A DNA stretch of 64,000 nt from Tetraselmis striata (GCA_006384855.1 VCJN01002039.1:248001-312000); one strand, 5' to 3'; shown: positions 1 to 11,533, counted from the stretch's first letter. Numbers and translations: made by a program. The notes: generated by a model from the letters alone, not told the origin.

Positions 1-899
1 CTTCATGGCGAACATTACGGCGCTGGCATGCTCCGCGGCGTTGCCCACGATGGGCAGCAGGATGGTGGAGATGAAGGCGACCGGCAGCTTGAGCTGCTCC
101 GCAGCGCCCTCGATGGTGTTGACCACGTAGTCGCTGAGGATGGTGACAAAGAGCGTGAGGATGGCCAGCCAGGCGATGGCACCCCAGAAGCCTAGTACCG
201 CCTCCTCCTCCTCCTCCTGGCCGTCGGCGCCCTCCTGGCCGGGCTCGGCCTCCGACTCGTACAGCTCCCGGTGGCTGACAAGCTGGAAGTAGAGGTAGGC
301 GCCGTACATGCCCAGCAGCACGACGCTGCAGAAGCGGCTGAGGCTGACGTCGTCGGTTGTGCCGTCCAGCTCGCTGTGCGTGGCGTGTAGCACGTTGGGC
401 AGCATCAGCGTCAGCACGCCCAGCATGAGCAGCCCTGCGCTCGCGATGACGCCCTCCTTGGCAAAGCGCTGGATCTTGAAGCGCAGCCCGCCAAAGAAGA
501 AGGCGCAGCCGAGCACCAGCAGCATGTTGCTCAGGATGCTGCCCAGCAGCGACAGCTGCACGACGCGCAGCAGCCCCTCGCGCAGTGCGTACATCGCGAC
601 CACCATCTCCGTGATGTTGCCGAAGCTCGCATTGAGCAGGCCGCCGATTGTGGGGTTCGTGTACAGGGCCATCTGCTCCGTCGCGTACCCTAGGCGCTCC
701 GCCAGCGGGCACAGCCCAATGAGCGAGAACAGAAAGGTCCAGCCGTCGTCCCAGCCCAGCCCGTTGGACAACATCGCCAGCAGGATGCTCGGCAGCAGCA
801 GGTTCAGCTTCGTGGACAGCAGCATCTCCTGCGGGGAATGGCGCACATCCGTTGCCCACGCTCAGAATACGCGCCTACAACGGAGGGTATGTGGGAGGT

Positions 900-930
<31 letters not shown>

Positions 931-1160
931 ATCGCACCCGCAGGCTGCGGCGCAGGTATGGCCCCCAACCATCCGCAAGCACGCCACGCTGCAAGCCGCA
1001 GCCGCCCGCACGCCGCGCGTCATCGCCGACAAGCAGGTTGGTGAAGACCTCCTCCTCATCGGTGGTGCGCGGCGAGGAACGCTTGCGAACCAGGTCGGCG
1101 CCGTTGGCCATCTCCACGTCCCCGGCGTACTTGCCGCCCTTCAGCTCCGGCAAGTCAATC
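1..1160 (-). CDS. CAX: Ca2+/H+ exchanger (CAX family), 3' end outside window
   Basis: Secondary transporter that moves Ca2+ into the vacuole or acidic stores in exchange for protons. The large exon 828-1 (minus) reads through most of the membrane core. The first alpha-repeat carries [20 protein letters not shown] and the second carries [20 protein letters not shown], the paired GN-x-(T/A)E motifs that line the cation site. Upstream is the family's [20 protein letters not shown] segment, and an acidic loop ([14 protein letters not shown]) separates the halves, as in plant CAX proteins. An upstream exon around 1160-1020 encodes a charged N-terminal stretch ([19 protein letters not shown]), the usual place of the autoinhibitory tail. 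The intron between (about 829-1019) ends in a CAG acceptor at 829-831 and contains a 30-nt C run on the sense strand. The start codon is not resolved: an in-frame stop lies just upstream of 1160, so a further 5' exon is likely. The C-terminal transmembrane segments lie beyond base 1. Confidence 0.9.
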
Positions 1161-2146
1161 TGGCCGTGGTACGCACGTGGTGGTCAGCGCGTGGTACTCA
1201 GCGTTTGGGTCGCCACCCGGCTGAAGCAAGCCTCTGCGTGCCTGCTATGACCGGTGCTGGGGTCGCACCTCCTTGCTGCTCCCCCCGCCGCGGTCCATAT
1301 GGTCCCGCGCCGAGTCCACCCTCGTCGTGTTTATCCCCGCCATCACCACCACGTGCGTCGTCGCCGAGTCCTTGCAAGCACCTTTCACGCAGCCGGCGCA
1401 ACCACCACTCAGGGGCCACCGCGGACGATCCGAACTCTACCCAGTGTGAGTGAAATAAGCGTCAATTGGACTAGGGGGTGATGGCGAGGCGCGTCCGCGA
1501 GGCAGAAGGGGAGGGGGTGTGGAGGGAGCTTCCGCTGGCTAGCTACACTCAAGTCTGGACATTTTAACGACAATCACGCCAGATACTCGCGCGTATCTTA
1601 TTAGTTATGAAGTTGGTCCGCCCGCGTCAGCTTCTGGGAGCTAAACCCGGCAAGGGGCGCAGCGATGCGGATCGTACCACCGGGCCTCTTGCGCATATCT
1701 CGGTGCCTGAGGCACCCCCTGCAAAGTTTGAGTGTGGTTCGCCTTTCTTACCGCGGTCAGCGGGGCAGTGCGGGACGGCACAGACTGGTCGTGAATATGA
1801 GGGCTGTGATGCTGCGCTGCCTCGTCGGGACGCGGGCGCGGGCGGCGAGGAGCGATTCGCTATTAATACGGGCCACACCTAACCTGTTGGTACCCGTACG
1901 GTACCTCCCTACGTATAACACCTACCTAGCTAGAATACGTACAGGTACTATCGTGTTCTCGTCCGCACGACTAGTGGCTACTATAACCTTCGTCGTGGGA
2001 TGTACTGCACTACAAGTAAAATCACGGCATATAATATTGCACTCGAGATTTCCACACAGCACGTCTTCCGGTCATGTCATGTTTTTTAGATATCGCGCCG
2101 CGCCGTACAAACTACACGTTGACCCTCCAGACTAGCGCGAGTGGGC
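1161..2146. other. Intergenic or 5' region of the exchanger, no gene recognised
   Basis: Open frames here are short, overlap on both strands and show no recognisable domain. A first exon and promoter of the minus-strand exchanger may lie between 1160 and about 1500, but I cannot place them. I see no repeat or RNA gene. Confidence 0.4.
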
Positions 2147-2384
2147 TTTTAATTACATACGGGCTTTCACAAAGCGCACTACAAACAGAACTATCATCAA
2201 CTATGAAAGGTTGCCAGCAAAAGAGAGACATAAGCTTGAAACCAAGGTCGAGCAGGAGGACAAGGAGCCAAGAACCAAGAAGGAGCCAAGGGAACCACGA
2301 AGTCACTTAGCTGCCAGGAACCAAATAAAGGGACCCCCGCCCCGGGGTAGGCTATCAGCCGCGGCGAGGACGCTTGCAGCGCGA
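2147..2384 (-). mobile_element. LINE family B 3' tail, isolated inverted copy
   Basis: Read on the minus strand, this stretch matches 9848-10085 over its whole length with few differences. Shared landmarks are GCAAGCGTCCTCGCCGCGGC, the GGGGCGGGGGTCCCTTT block and the terminal TGTAA followed by an A-rich end. It is the 3' untranslated end of the same LINE that lies in plus orientation at 8.8-10.1 kb, truncated at its 5' side. It contains no coding capacity. Confidence 0.8.
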
Positions 2385-2925
2385 GTGGAAATCCCGCGAT
2401 AGAATGGTCTATTTCGCCGACTTCGGAGCTTTGGTGACACTGGCTGCGAAATGGTGTACATGTACCTGTAGGCTTTGGAACGGGCGGAGCGGCCGCGTGC
2501 GTTGCGTGCTCTACTCCGCTTAAGCAGGCGGCGCTACGAATAATGTAACTAACTCAACGCTTACCGACAGTTGATAGATGCGACACGCACGTTGAGCATG
2601 TTGAAGCGTTACCATCCAACGGGCATCAACTGCAGGAGCGACGGGATAAGAGGAAGATCAAGCTACACTCGGTCAGGGTATAGTGCTGGGCCGCGGGGGT
2701 CGTAGGAATATCGGCTATCCCACTACAAATAGTTAGGAAGATCTGGCTTAGTTCCAGCTTTTTAATCCCTCAGATATATCGACAAGACTACCGTCTCGCC
2801 TCTACCCATTCTCGCACTACCCCTCACTACCTTTGCCCGACCGCATCATGGCTCCTAGCCCGAGTCACCCGACAAAGACCGGGGGGACGCTCACGCTGCT
2901 ACCTTGGGACTGCACAAGCAACGCT
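2385..2925. other. No gene seen
   Basis: About 540 bases without a convincing open frame, RNA gene or repeat. It separates the inverted LINE B tail from the decayed coding debris downstream. Confidence 0.4.
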
Positions 2926-5900
2926 GGTGGCTGAGCTGCATCGTGTGGGACAGGACGGACACTTTGCGATTGAGTGGTTGCGGCGTTTGCTAATAAGCGT
3001 TGCCCAAGTGCACAAGGACATGTTCGCGAATAACAAGGACGGCGGCGGCGATGAACTAACTATGCTAGTACCTCATCTTGCGGGCCGAAAACAACTAGTG
3101 GCGCTAGACTCAGCCGACTAGACTCGCTATGCGGCGTTGTACGACAGGCTTTCGGTGCGTATTTCGGGCAACGGCCTGCCGCCGGCTCGGTGCGGCGCAC
3201 CGCAGAAGGATGGCAAGCGTTGCCCCTAAACACCGTGTGGTAACGCCCCGCACTAAGGCAACCACAAGGCGCACGGTCTACAGATTCTGTCCAGGGACAA
3301 GTACGGCCGGACAATCCATCAACCGGTTACGATTTGATGCACATACGTGCCAAGACACCAAACGAGCAAATGGAGATTGATTTACCGTAGGAGGTGGTGC
3401 GTTGCGAGTAGCCGAGTACTGCGCAACCGGCGCTTGTCCGTTCGTGCACACAAACCCTCGAGGACTTCGCGCTTATTACGGCCCCGCGATACCTACTTGA
3501 GCTTGTGCTTGGTGTGCTACGACACCCGCATGGAGTGGGGCCTTCAACTCAGCCGGGAGTTGAACGACGACAACAAGCCTGTGGGGCCGAGTTCCGTTTT
3601 GAGTCATTTCTTCCGCGATCCGCAGTATATGCCGACAACCCCGGGAGGAGCGCCGACTTCCACGGCCGGACAGCAGTCACAACACCAGCAAAAGCCCACA
3701 ACAGGCGAACCGACCCATGGCCTCAGCGCGGTGGAACGTGATGGAGCGGCACTATCGGCAGTGATGGGGATGGTGCGAGGGATATCGCTTCCTGCATGGA
3801 GGGTGTCGAGTAGTCGGTGGCTGGCCTCAAGCGGGGGGGGGGGGGGGGGGGGGGGGGGCTACCCAAATATTCCTCAGCTCCGTTGCCGTACAGTCCGATG
3901 CCGGCGCCCTTCACCGGGGCGCCAGGTCACGTTCGTCACAAAACCTCAACGAACGAAGGTGCGCCCGCGTCCCAGCAAAAGCTCGAGGAGCCGCCTAGTA
4001 TCGCGGACGAACCGCTCGCGGATCATTTGGAAATTATCGGAGCTAAGGCCAATACCGACCCGATGGACCGCCCCGTCTCTTCGCCGTGGCATTGTTTGCA
4101 CACTAGTTATCCGATGGAAGTCAATTATACGGCTCGCGGCCACGGCAAGAAGGGCCCGGCCTTTATGGAGCTGATGGGCTACAACCGCTCGAACATTACT
4201 ACTAGTCGCCGACACGAGCTCGAGACATACTGTCGCAACTTGCTAGCGTATCACGCTCGTCTCATCATCGTGCGAGAAGTGGCGTAATTTGACACTACGT
4301 CCACTCAGCTATGCGCGCGTCGCCGTCTGGGAGTGTCACGTGTCGTGGTTCGGCTGCGTTTGAAATACGGCACCAAGCTGGGGCTCGAGGAGGGACGCGC
4401 GCGTATCTGGCCAAGATCTGTCGTGGGAGACAATTTTCCGTTGCTTGTGCCACATGCACGAATACGATTTTCGTGAGCATGCCGATGCCACATTCGGGCC
4501 GGAGGGCATGTTTTTGCAGCATGCGGTGACGCATCAGTTGCACCTCTTGTTAGGGTTTCCACCATAACCCTACTTGCAATTCCTACCCATACCCGTACTA
4601 CTCATATGCTTACTATACACGAACGCCACTAGTACATGTTACACGATAGTTCGTACACATATGTACGGGGCCACACCATGTCATCCATACCCAATATATG
4701 CCGCATCAGCTATGCTACAGTAGTATAATACCGCAATTCCGCATCAATACCGTAGCAATGCTGCTGCGATGGCCGATGACCCAAGACTTCATTGCATTTC
4801 CGAAGCTTAGCGCCTACGCACAACCGGCTGCCAAGTTGTTAGCCAATTCGTATGAAGGTCGTGCACGCTCCGGAACACCGTAACACATCCTTTGTTGCAA
4901 ACCTTGTCCTTGCCTGCGCAAAAGCCTCTCGCCTAAAGTTTTCCTTGGTTTCGCTGAGCTATGGTTTAGATCCCCCGCTATGCTTTCACCACGTATGCCC
5001 ATCACCCGACGCGTCGCCCCCGCTGCTACCATGGCATACCACGTTGCTATCGCCGCCGCCGCCGCCGCTGGAAGTCAATACGCCATGGAGATCGACACTA
5101 CCCACGTCTCACGCGCCATCCAAGTGGAGATGGCCAAGACTAAGACCCGCGTCCCGTCAACGGACATCAAAAACGCATCGCGCCTACTCGGCGACCGCCG
5201 CAACGTTCGTCAACTCATCGCGTTCTTTATAGACCTCAAGGAACTCATTGACGGTCTCTACTTGGACCCTTGCTCGGAAGGCATGGATCCTACCTCAGTG
5301 CCCTCCGGAGTCGGACGCTGGAATGGCATGTCGCAGTCTACTGGCCGACAACCCCCCGGTATCTCGCGACGTCGCACCGGCATCCACCGCCGTCTTCGCC
5401 GACATCGACGACTTCCAGTCCAAGCTGGTCGCATGCTTCCACTCCAACTCCAATCTGCCCGGAGTCATCATGCGCTACGCCACTGATGGCCTGCCCCCAC
5501 CACCCCCACCACCGGCGGGCAACGAGTGTGACAATAATGGCATACTCTCTGTATGGGTACTGTATGATCGTAGAATCATATAGTACGAGTACCTCATGTA
5601 TCGTATGTGTGTGCGCGTGTGTCACTAGCCACAATAGGAGTACTATTGAATGATGAATCATGAGATGAGTCCTACTGGTACCGGTACACTGTACAATACA
5701 GGTAGTAGTTACGGGATAATACGCATGTGCGTACCCGTAGCAAGCATATATGTATTATGCGCCTGCCTATGCAACATCAGTTGTATACCTTTGTATTAAC
5801 TGATGTGTCAACTACTTGTGCAGAGGTCTCTAAGCGACGACCTCCTGCTCGACACTTCAAGAGGCACAACTCTCCACGGTGACGCGCCTAGCAGTGCGCG

Positions 5901-6360
5901 CGCCGCTTCGTGTTTGACTAGCTGCCATCAAGCTCGCCCAACACCTGCGGTGCACGTTCGACCTGCTCCCATCGCACCTCGGGTACGACTACGAGGTCAC
6001 CGTCGTCGGCGTCATCCCAGCCTGTCCGCCCAATTCGGCTCATGTCGCCCTCGAGGCTGCCGGCCGTCGCGACAACGAGCCAATAGACTACTACGCCACC
6101 ATCTGCCGCCACCTCCAGGCCATCGACCTCGTGCTGCAGCGAGGGCCGATAAGGCGCGTGCCTTGCGTGTGCCGGGCGGGCTTGCGTACGTCCCGTTTGG
6201 CCCCCACATGTAATAGTTCCGCGACAGCCGCCTCCTCGCACGGTTTTGTCAACGTCCATCCATCGCGTGAAAGCAAGCGATGGTGACGCCCGTGCCAGTC
6301 GCTGATAGCGGGTACTCTAGCTCGTACCGTAGTAGGTTGATGTTTTAAGTCACAAATAAT
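2926..6360 (+). pseudogene. Decayed coding debris upstream of a LINE RT (probable 5' part of LINE A)
   Basis: Several plus-strand frames look formerly coding but change frame repeatedly. Examples are the stretch around 3520-3660 (LQLSRELNDDNKPVGPSSVL), the open 3870-4287 segment ending in HELETYCRNLLAYHARLI, the 5050-5290 segment (VRQLIAFFIDLKELIDGLYL) and a frame around 5930-6210 (LPSHLGYDYEVTVVGVIPAC). I recognise no domain in any of them. Their position directly before the RT fragment at 6361, on the same strand, suggests the 5' part of LINE A, perhaps with older insertions; the G run at about 3834-3858 interrupts one of these frames. A separate older element is equally possible. Confidence 0.35.
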
Positions 6361-7130
6361 AATAATCTCGAGGCATGGCGCCGCGCCATCATCCAACGCC
6401 ACATCGATTGCTCTCCACTACACCCTGTCATCCCTGCGCTCCTAGCCTCCCTCCCCACAATTTCGTATCTGGTCGTGGACGACCGGTCCGCCCCTCTGCG
6501 GTCGGAGGACGGCGTGCAACATGGCGCACCGTTGGCCACGACTTCCTTTTGCGTCGCGATTCACCCAGAGGTGCAGCAGTGTGACAACACGTTGGAGGTC
6601 ACAGACGGGGCGGCACGCTTCAACGCCGACGATGGATTTTTGGTGGGCCTCTTGGAGCACGTTTGGCCGGCTCTTCACGCCTTTCCGCACCTCCATCAAG
6701 GCGTCCGTGGGGCTTGAGGTGCGCTAGCTTCGACAAGATGCAGGTGTACAACGCAGACATGGAGACCGCGCGGCGTGAGGCTCCGGCCGACATCGAGTGG
6801 CCCGAGCGAGATGGCCACCACGGCATCCCGGTCCCCAACGTGCCGCTCGGATCGCCAGAGTATGTGCAGGCGTACATGCGCGGCAAGGCGGAGGAGCTAC
6901 GAGAGGAGGTGGACGCTAGCCTGAGCAAGCTCCTATCTGCCAAGCCCAGCCGTCGGTGCACCCACGCCGTGCATCACCACGCAAAGGCCCTGCTCAAGCA
7001 TTGCATGCAACACAAGGCGGGATATTGGATCCGCAACTGCCTTCCGTCCGAGGTGGAGGCCTTTTGCGGAGGCGGTGGATGCCACTGTCCTCGCGGCGGT
7101 CGAGCGGGTGCTAGGGGTCTCTTTTGACCC
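6361..7130 (+). pseudogene. LINE A reverse transcriptase fragment
   Basis: The frame starting near 6361 reads NLEAWRRAIIQRHIDCSPLH, then SEDGVQHGAPLA, then FCVAIHPEVQ and RFNADDGFLVG. These correspond to RT block 3/4 (usual G-V-Q-Q-G-D-P-L) and to the catalytic DD of block 5 in an x-A-D-D-G setting. The D of the usual QGD is replaced by A (QHGAPLA). A frame change near 6710 leads into the thumb-like region (HHGIPVPNVPLGSPEYVQAY, then KALLKHCMQHKAGYWIRNCL), where the family has a conserved G-x-P-x-G-s. The fingers with the first catalytic aspartate are not recognisable upstream. This is a non-LTR type RT by motif spacing. Confidence 0.7.
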
Positions 7131-7379
7131 CCTCCACATACGGCACCGACACCTATCCGGTGGTCACCGATTTGCTGGCGGAGCTTTTGCACAACCCCGA
7201 CCCCATGGCAGCGGAGGCGGCTACCTTGAGCGAGGATGCAGTGGCCAGGGCGCGCAGCACGCTTCACCTCCCCACTCGGTTGAAGGGCGCTCGCATCCGC
7301 CGCATGGCAACCGTTCGTGGTGCATCCTTATCGGCTGCATGAATGACATCCTCCCAAGGTTCCTAACTAGAAACTCCGG

Positions 7380-8690
7380 CACCAACACCCCCACCCTTGG
7401 TTTCTTTGACCCTTAGCTCGGGTCCGTACTTGGCCGAGGCAGCTCCAACGCAACTTCTTCCGCCCGCCGGTATGACCAATTCCTCAACGATGCTCGTAGT
7501 GGGTCGGACAGCTACGCCGCGGAGATGCGCGAGGCGTGGGGCCGCCTCCAAGCGGCTACTGTTGGCCACCTCAGCGACGCAGATGCGCGCGTGATGGGGC
7601 GGGGAGTGGAGGCTGCGTCGGGCTCGCGAAAGGAGCTGACGGCATTTCTAGACCAGGCCAACAACCCTCGGCTTCGAAAAAATGAGGTGTGCGCTCTCCC
7701 TGTCACATGTAGGGAACGGATCTTGCTCAAACAGCTCGACGCGGCGTCGGGCATGTGGACAGTGGCCATCCCCACCGCGCGGACGGTCATGACTCCGCAT
7801 GAGCTGCGGGAGGTCGCTGCCGGGGGGTACTTCTTTCTGCCTAGCCCGTGCTTGGCCCCGGTGGTTGGGAGCCAGATCATTCTGCCCTCGACAGAGCACA
7901 ACCCCGTCACTGTTCACCTATACGGCGACGCGCTCATGAACCTCCCGGCGCCTGGAGACGCCCACTGGCGTGGACATCACGACGCTATCGCAAACGCCTT
8001 CCGCGATCACTGTGTTCACGACCTGGGTATCCTAGTACGCCGGGAGGTGGATGACTTGTTCCAGCATGCAGTAGTGCCTCTCGGCAACACCGTACCCATA
8101 CATGGATGAACTCAAGGACCTACTGCTGGACGCAGAGCTCTCCCTTCCGGCGTTCAATAACGTCGTGACCGGGAGCTATGATCCCCGGAGCTTGAAGTCC
8201 ACGTTGCTGGAGTTCAAGACTATGCGGTACGGGGTCAAATACACTGCAGTGCCCGGGGCCACAGCTCTGGATCGGTTTGCGCTCCCTGTTGGGCGACATA
8301 CAACGGGGATTGGCAGCGCGGGATATGGCGTGGCACAACACGGAGCCCGGACAGAAGGGCCCTCTATCATGGATATGTCGGAGTAAACGGGCATGGTCTT
8401 CGGCACAGTGGGTGAGGTGAGCAAGGGGGTGCGCCGCACAGTGCGCGGTGTCGCACGCTTGGCTGCGGATCGGGGTGCCCTCTCATCGCGGGGCACTCGC
8501 TGCACCACCCGGGCTCGCCAGGAGGCCTTACTCGCAAGAGATTTCCTCGGGGTCCTGAGCTTGGTGGTGCCTCGAGAGCGCGCTCGCTGCCTCATTAGAC
8601 GGCGCAGATTCATCTGCCATCCCGTGCCGAAGCTGCACAACACGTCCGAGGATCACCCTCACACACACGTGCACGCATGGCCCGGACTCT
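7380..8690 (+). pseudogene. LINE A C-terminal region (HH motif, possible nuclease)
   Basis: The longest block, about 7525-8100, encodes a region typical of the end of algal LINE polyproteins: ILLKQLDAASGMWTVAIPTA, later HWRGHHDAIANAFRDHC followed by LGILVRREVDDLFQ. The next block, 8102-8386, contains SYDPRSLKSTLLEFKTMRYG; the D...E-F-K arrangement is compatible with a PD-(D/E)XK active site, but that is inference from four residues. A last block reads GVRRTVRGVARLAADRGA and ARERARC-like sequence before the 3' tail. The same blocks recur in the shorter copy at 26.3-27.1 kb (FKTSMLYGVKY, GVRRMVLAVACLAADRGA), which supports their belonging to one element. Frame changes separate the blocks. Confidence 0.65.
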
Positions 8691-8835
8691 GAACCGTGTG
8701 CGCATCACTCATACATCCCGCCTCATGCGGGATGCGGGCCGCTTTTAGGCGGCTTGCTGTGTTGATTTTTTAGTACTATTTTTAGCATAAGGTGGATTAG
8801 TTACTGCCCTTTTTGTAATTCACACCGGTTCCGGG

Positions 8836-10090
8836 TCGTAGTCGTCATCCCCACCCAAGTCGTTACTGCCTGCTAGTCCTGGATGTTTTTCGAGGTACTA
8901 GCTACAACTAGCAACAACCCTGACAGCAACCGCTTCCGAGGCCGCCTCTTACGCGCTGCGACAGCGTTCTTGGTGACTGATCCTCCAAGTGAGGGTCGCC
9001 TTGGTGAAGTCTGTGAGCGTTCCCCTGAGTACTACGATTCCATGTTCCGCGTTGCCGCTTGCCGCCCATTTGGCCTTCCGGCGGCTCTTGTCCTCTCCCT
9101 TGGCGAGCCATGCTCTTGTGCTTTTTGCTCCTTCTCGGCACAATGTATGCTGGCCCGTTTTGAGGATGCTGGCGTGGATTTCACTCCTTCAACTTGGGCG
9201 GTCGCATACGCTGATCACGTGGCACGTTGCCCTGGGGGCGACTCCAATCACGCCGCACACGAGTGGGCGGCACATGGCCTTTCCGACATTTGCCACGACG
9301 TGAAGTCCGCGCTGGGCGTGGGTGTCCAGATCCTCACGGACCCGTCGGTGCTTGTTACTCTTCCGAAGGGCAGCGACGGCCGGCCGGCCGATGTTGGGCT
9401 TTTTGGGTATGGCGGTATCCGCGGGAACACGGTTGCTGTCGATACCACCATTGCCCCTATCCTCGGCGTGTCAAGCTCGGATCCAACGACTGCTTTGCGG
9501 GCTGCAGAGCGCCACAAAATCCACAAATATGACGAGGGTGTCCGAAACGCCGCCGGCATGCTTCGCTTTGTTCCTTTCGCCGTTTCTGAGTTTGGCTCGC
9601 TGGCCCCGCACGCCGAGGCTTTCTTGGTGGAGCTCGCGAAAGCTAGATAGCCACACACACACTGGCCAAAAAATCGGCCAGCTCTTGTCTGCGTGGCGCC
9701 GCCGTTTCTCCTTGCTCATCAACATGGCACATGCAAACAACGTTCTTGGCGGGGTCGCGGCCGCGCGTGCGGCACGTGATGATGCTCCTGCGCCTGCGTC
9801 GCGTCGCTCGTCGGCATGTGTTGCTATGACCCGGGTCATTGGCTGCAAGCGTCCTCGCCGCGGCTGATAGCCTACCCCGGGGCGGGGGTCCCTTTGGTTC
9901 CGGCAGCTAAGGGCACTTCGTGGCAGCTAAGCGACTTCGTGGTTCCCTTGGCTCCTTCTTGGTTCTTGTCTCCCTGTCCTCCTGCTCGACCTTGGTTTCA
10001 TGCTTATGTCTCTCTTTTGCTGGCAACCTTTCATAGTTGCTGTTAGTTCTGTTTGTAGTGCGCATTTATGAAAGCCCTAATGTAATAAAA
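8836..10090 (+). mobile_element. LINE family B, 5'-truncated 3' part
   Basis: It starts right behind the LINE A tail and carries a 255-codon intact frame (8883-9650), then about 430 bases of 3' untranslated sequence ending in TGTAATAAAAA at about 10080-10090. The untranslated part is duplicated in inverse orientation at 2147-2384, which identifies it as a mobile-element end. The RT itself is missing. The fresh join to the LINE A tail suggests insertion into, or truncation against, that tail. Confidence 0.75.
8883..9650 (+). CDS. LINE B C-terminal nuclease domain (truncated polyprotein)
   Basis: A 255-codon frame without stops. It has a cysteine cluster (GEPCSCAFCSFSAQC), a histidine-rich stretch (SNHAAHEWAAHGLSDICHDV) and then a pattern expected of a PD-(D/E)XK-type retrotransposon endonuclease: RPADVGLFGYGG, NTVAVDTT, AERHKIHKYDEGV, and the closing FVPFAVSEFGSLAPHAEAFL. 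I read the D of RPAD, the D of VAVDT and the E...K of AERHKIHK as the likely metal and catalytic residues. Known RLE-type LINEs place such a domain at the C-terminus, where it nicks the target for target-primed reverse transcription. The first ATG at 8883 is simply where the frame opens; the natural protein would have begun with an RT that is gone here. It probably makes no functional protein alone. Confidence 0.65.
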   Translation: MFFEVLATTSNNPDSNRFRGRLLRAATAFLVTDPPSEGRLGEVCERSPEYYDSMFRVAACRPFGLPAALVLSLGEPCSCAFCSFSAQCMLARFEDAGVDFTPSTWAVAYADHVARCPGGDSNHAAHEWAAHGLSDICHDVKSALGVGVQILTDPSVLVTLPKGSDGRPADVGLFGYGGIRGNTVAVDTTIAPILGVSSSDPTTALRAAERHKIHKYDEGVRNAAGMLRFVPFAVSEFGSLAPHAEAFLVELAKAR

Positions 10091-10829
10091 ATCTTCGAGG
10101 TACATTATTCGTTCGTTCCACAAAATATGTGGTACGGGTATATGTGGTATTTGTACTCGAATTTCACCTACCAAATCCCGTGTACATTAATGCTATACAT
10201 CCCGCGGCATTGTTTCTGCTAGAACAACTTTGCAGTCATCATCGGAAACCCTACAAGCAAAGTAAATCTCATTTCACTACACGTCAGATCTGCGGGGTCA
10301 TTGCCAGCTAACAATCGGCGGACCCAAGGGCGCTAGTAGGCGCGTACTAAAAAATGCATTTAACGCGCATAGCCAAACTTGGCACCACATAGGCAATCCT
10401 ATCATGCCAGCTCTGAATATGTGCTGGAGGACTCCCATATGAAGTTTTCTGGGTAGTGGTGCGGGTCCGCATGTACCCGTAAGGTACCACTCCGATATCG
10501 GCATACCAAAAAAACATTGTTAATATTTTCAGCACCTGTGTTTTCAGATACACCTACAAGGCAGCCATCTATCATACCTGGCCATATCCGGTACAAACAT
10601 GTGTCCAGATGTGCATTTTGATACCCAACATCGACCCCCAAACTGGTGGACATGAGCCACTGTCACATGTGGACGCCCTGGGGATACTCAACCTCAAGTA
10701 GTACGCGCGTACTATATTTAGTACGCTCGTACTATACCATTACTACAACTTGATTACGTGGACAGCTAACAACTCAGCGATGCTAGCTATCAGTCGCTAC
10801 TTGCTGTATTGGCGTATCCGTCTCGAGAT
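10091..10829. other. No gene seen
   Basis: Lower GC than the host genes, only short shadow frames. Several TAGTACGCG-type short motifs occur around 10700-10735 (for example AGTACGCGCGTACT, a palindrome), but I see no repeat array or RNA gene. Confidence 0.4.
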
Positions 10830-11365
10830 ATCTGCATAGCAACCTCGCAAAAGTGCCGATCGCGGACTAGGATGTCATCATCCGATATTGCCTAGCTTGT
10901 ATACTGGTCGGAACCGGGCCGAGGACCACACCACAAGACTGTACGAGGTACTGTCCCCACACCCTCCTAGTTCCGAAGAGAGGGAGGACCGCAAAGTATG
11001 GGTAGAGATCCAAGGACCTAAGCCATAGGAGCCGGAATCATCCGCACTTGAGCTTTGATGTAGGAGAATATTAGGAATTGATGATCGCATCACCGGAAGA
11101 TGCGAGTCGGACTGACACCGGATATAGCAGAAGAGGGAGAGAACCCATGAAATTTTGAAATGCTGCATGCATGTGGGAGTCGAACCCGGGTCTTTTGCCA
11201 TGCCGGCTCGCCACCTTTGCTCCGAAACCATGTTGAGATATCAAGCTCGAAAAAGGCGCCGATCGGACTTGGATGACATCCTCCGATGTGGTAGAGCTTG
11301 TATACCGGTCTGAACCGGGCCGAGGACCACACCACAAAACTGGATGAGGTACTGTCCCAACACTG
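10830..11365 (+). repeat. Two direct copies of a ~130-bp dispersed repeat
   Basis: Copies at about 10830-10963 and 11236-11365 share GATAT, the AAAAG-GCCGATCG block, GATG-CATC-TCCGAT, GAACCGGGCCGAGGACCACA and GAGGTACTGTCCC with roughly 80% identity by eye. They are 405 bases apart and bracket a possible tRNA-derived segment. Confidence 0.65.
11090..11235 (-). repeat. Possible tRNA-derived SINE fragment
   Basis: On the minus strand the segment contains GGTTCGACTCC, a perfect match to the RNA polymerase III B-box consensus, preceded about 25 bases upstream by TGGCGAGCCGG, close to an A box but one base short. No complete tRNA cloverleaf can be drawn. The two boxes at reduced spacing, followed by a non-tRNA body, are what a SINE head would look like. 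A chance match or a decayed tRNA is also possible. Confidence 0.35.
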
Positions 11366-11533
11366 GTCCCATGACACTGCACCGCATGGACATGGATGGC
11401 AACTCCGACAAGGGGCCCGGTGCTGGCCCCACCGTCTGCACACGCACGGCGCATACCTCAAGATGGGAGAAAACGCATGGCGATCAGCACGCATCTAGCC
11501 GGGAGGCGGGACTCCAGACCTCAGGGAATCCAA

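Larger units (their letters stand above)
6361..8835 (+). mobile_element. LINE family A, decayed (RT to 3' end)
   Basis: Non-LTR retrotransposon remnant. The RT part is at 6361-7130, the C-terminal part at 7380-8690, and a structured 3' tail at about 8715-8835. The tail carries two hairpins, ATCCCGCCTCATGCGGGAT and GCCGCTTTTAGGCGGC, and ends a few bases after TGTAATTCACACC. The same tail recurs, in whole or part, at 19168-19381, 23283-23311, 27040-27105, 62905-63000 and in the palindrome at 63.2-64.0 kb, which marks the family's 3' end. At least four frame changes or stops separate the coding blocks, so this copy is dead. Confidence 0.75.

Noticed and set aside
308-1453. Plus-strand 381-codon frame over the exchanger
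   Set aside because: Antisense shadow; the minus strand shows the CAX motifs.
11150-11235. A functional tRNA gene
   Set aside because: It has the B box, but no acceptor stem or anticodon stem can be formed.
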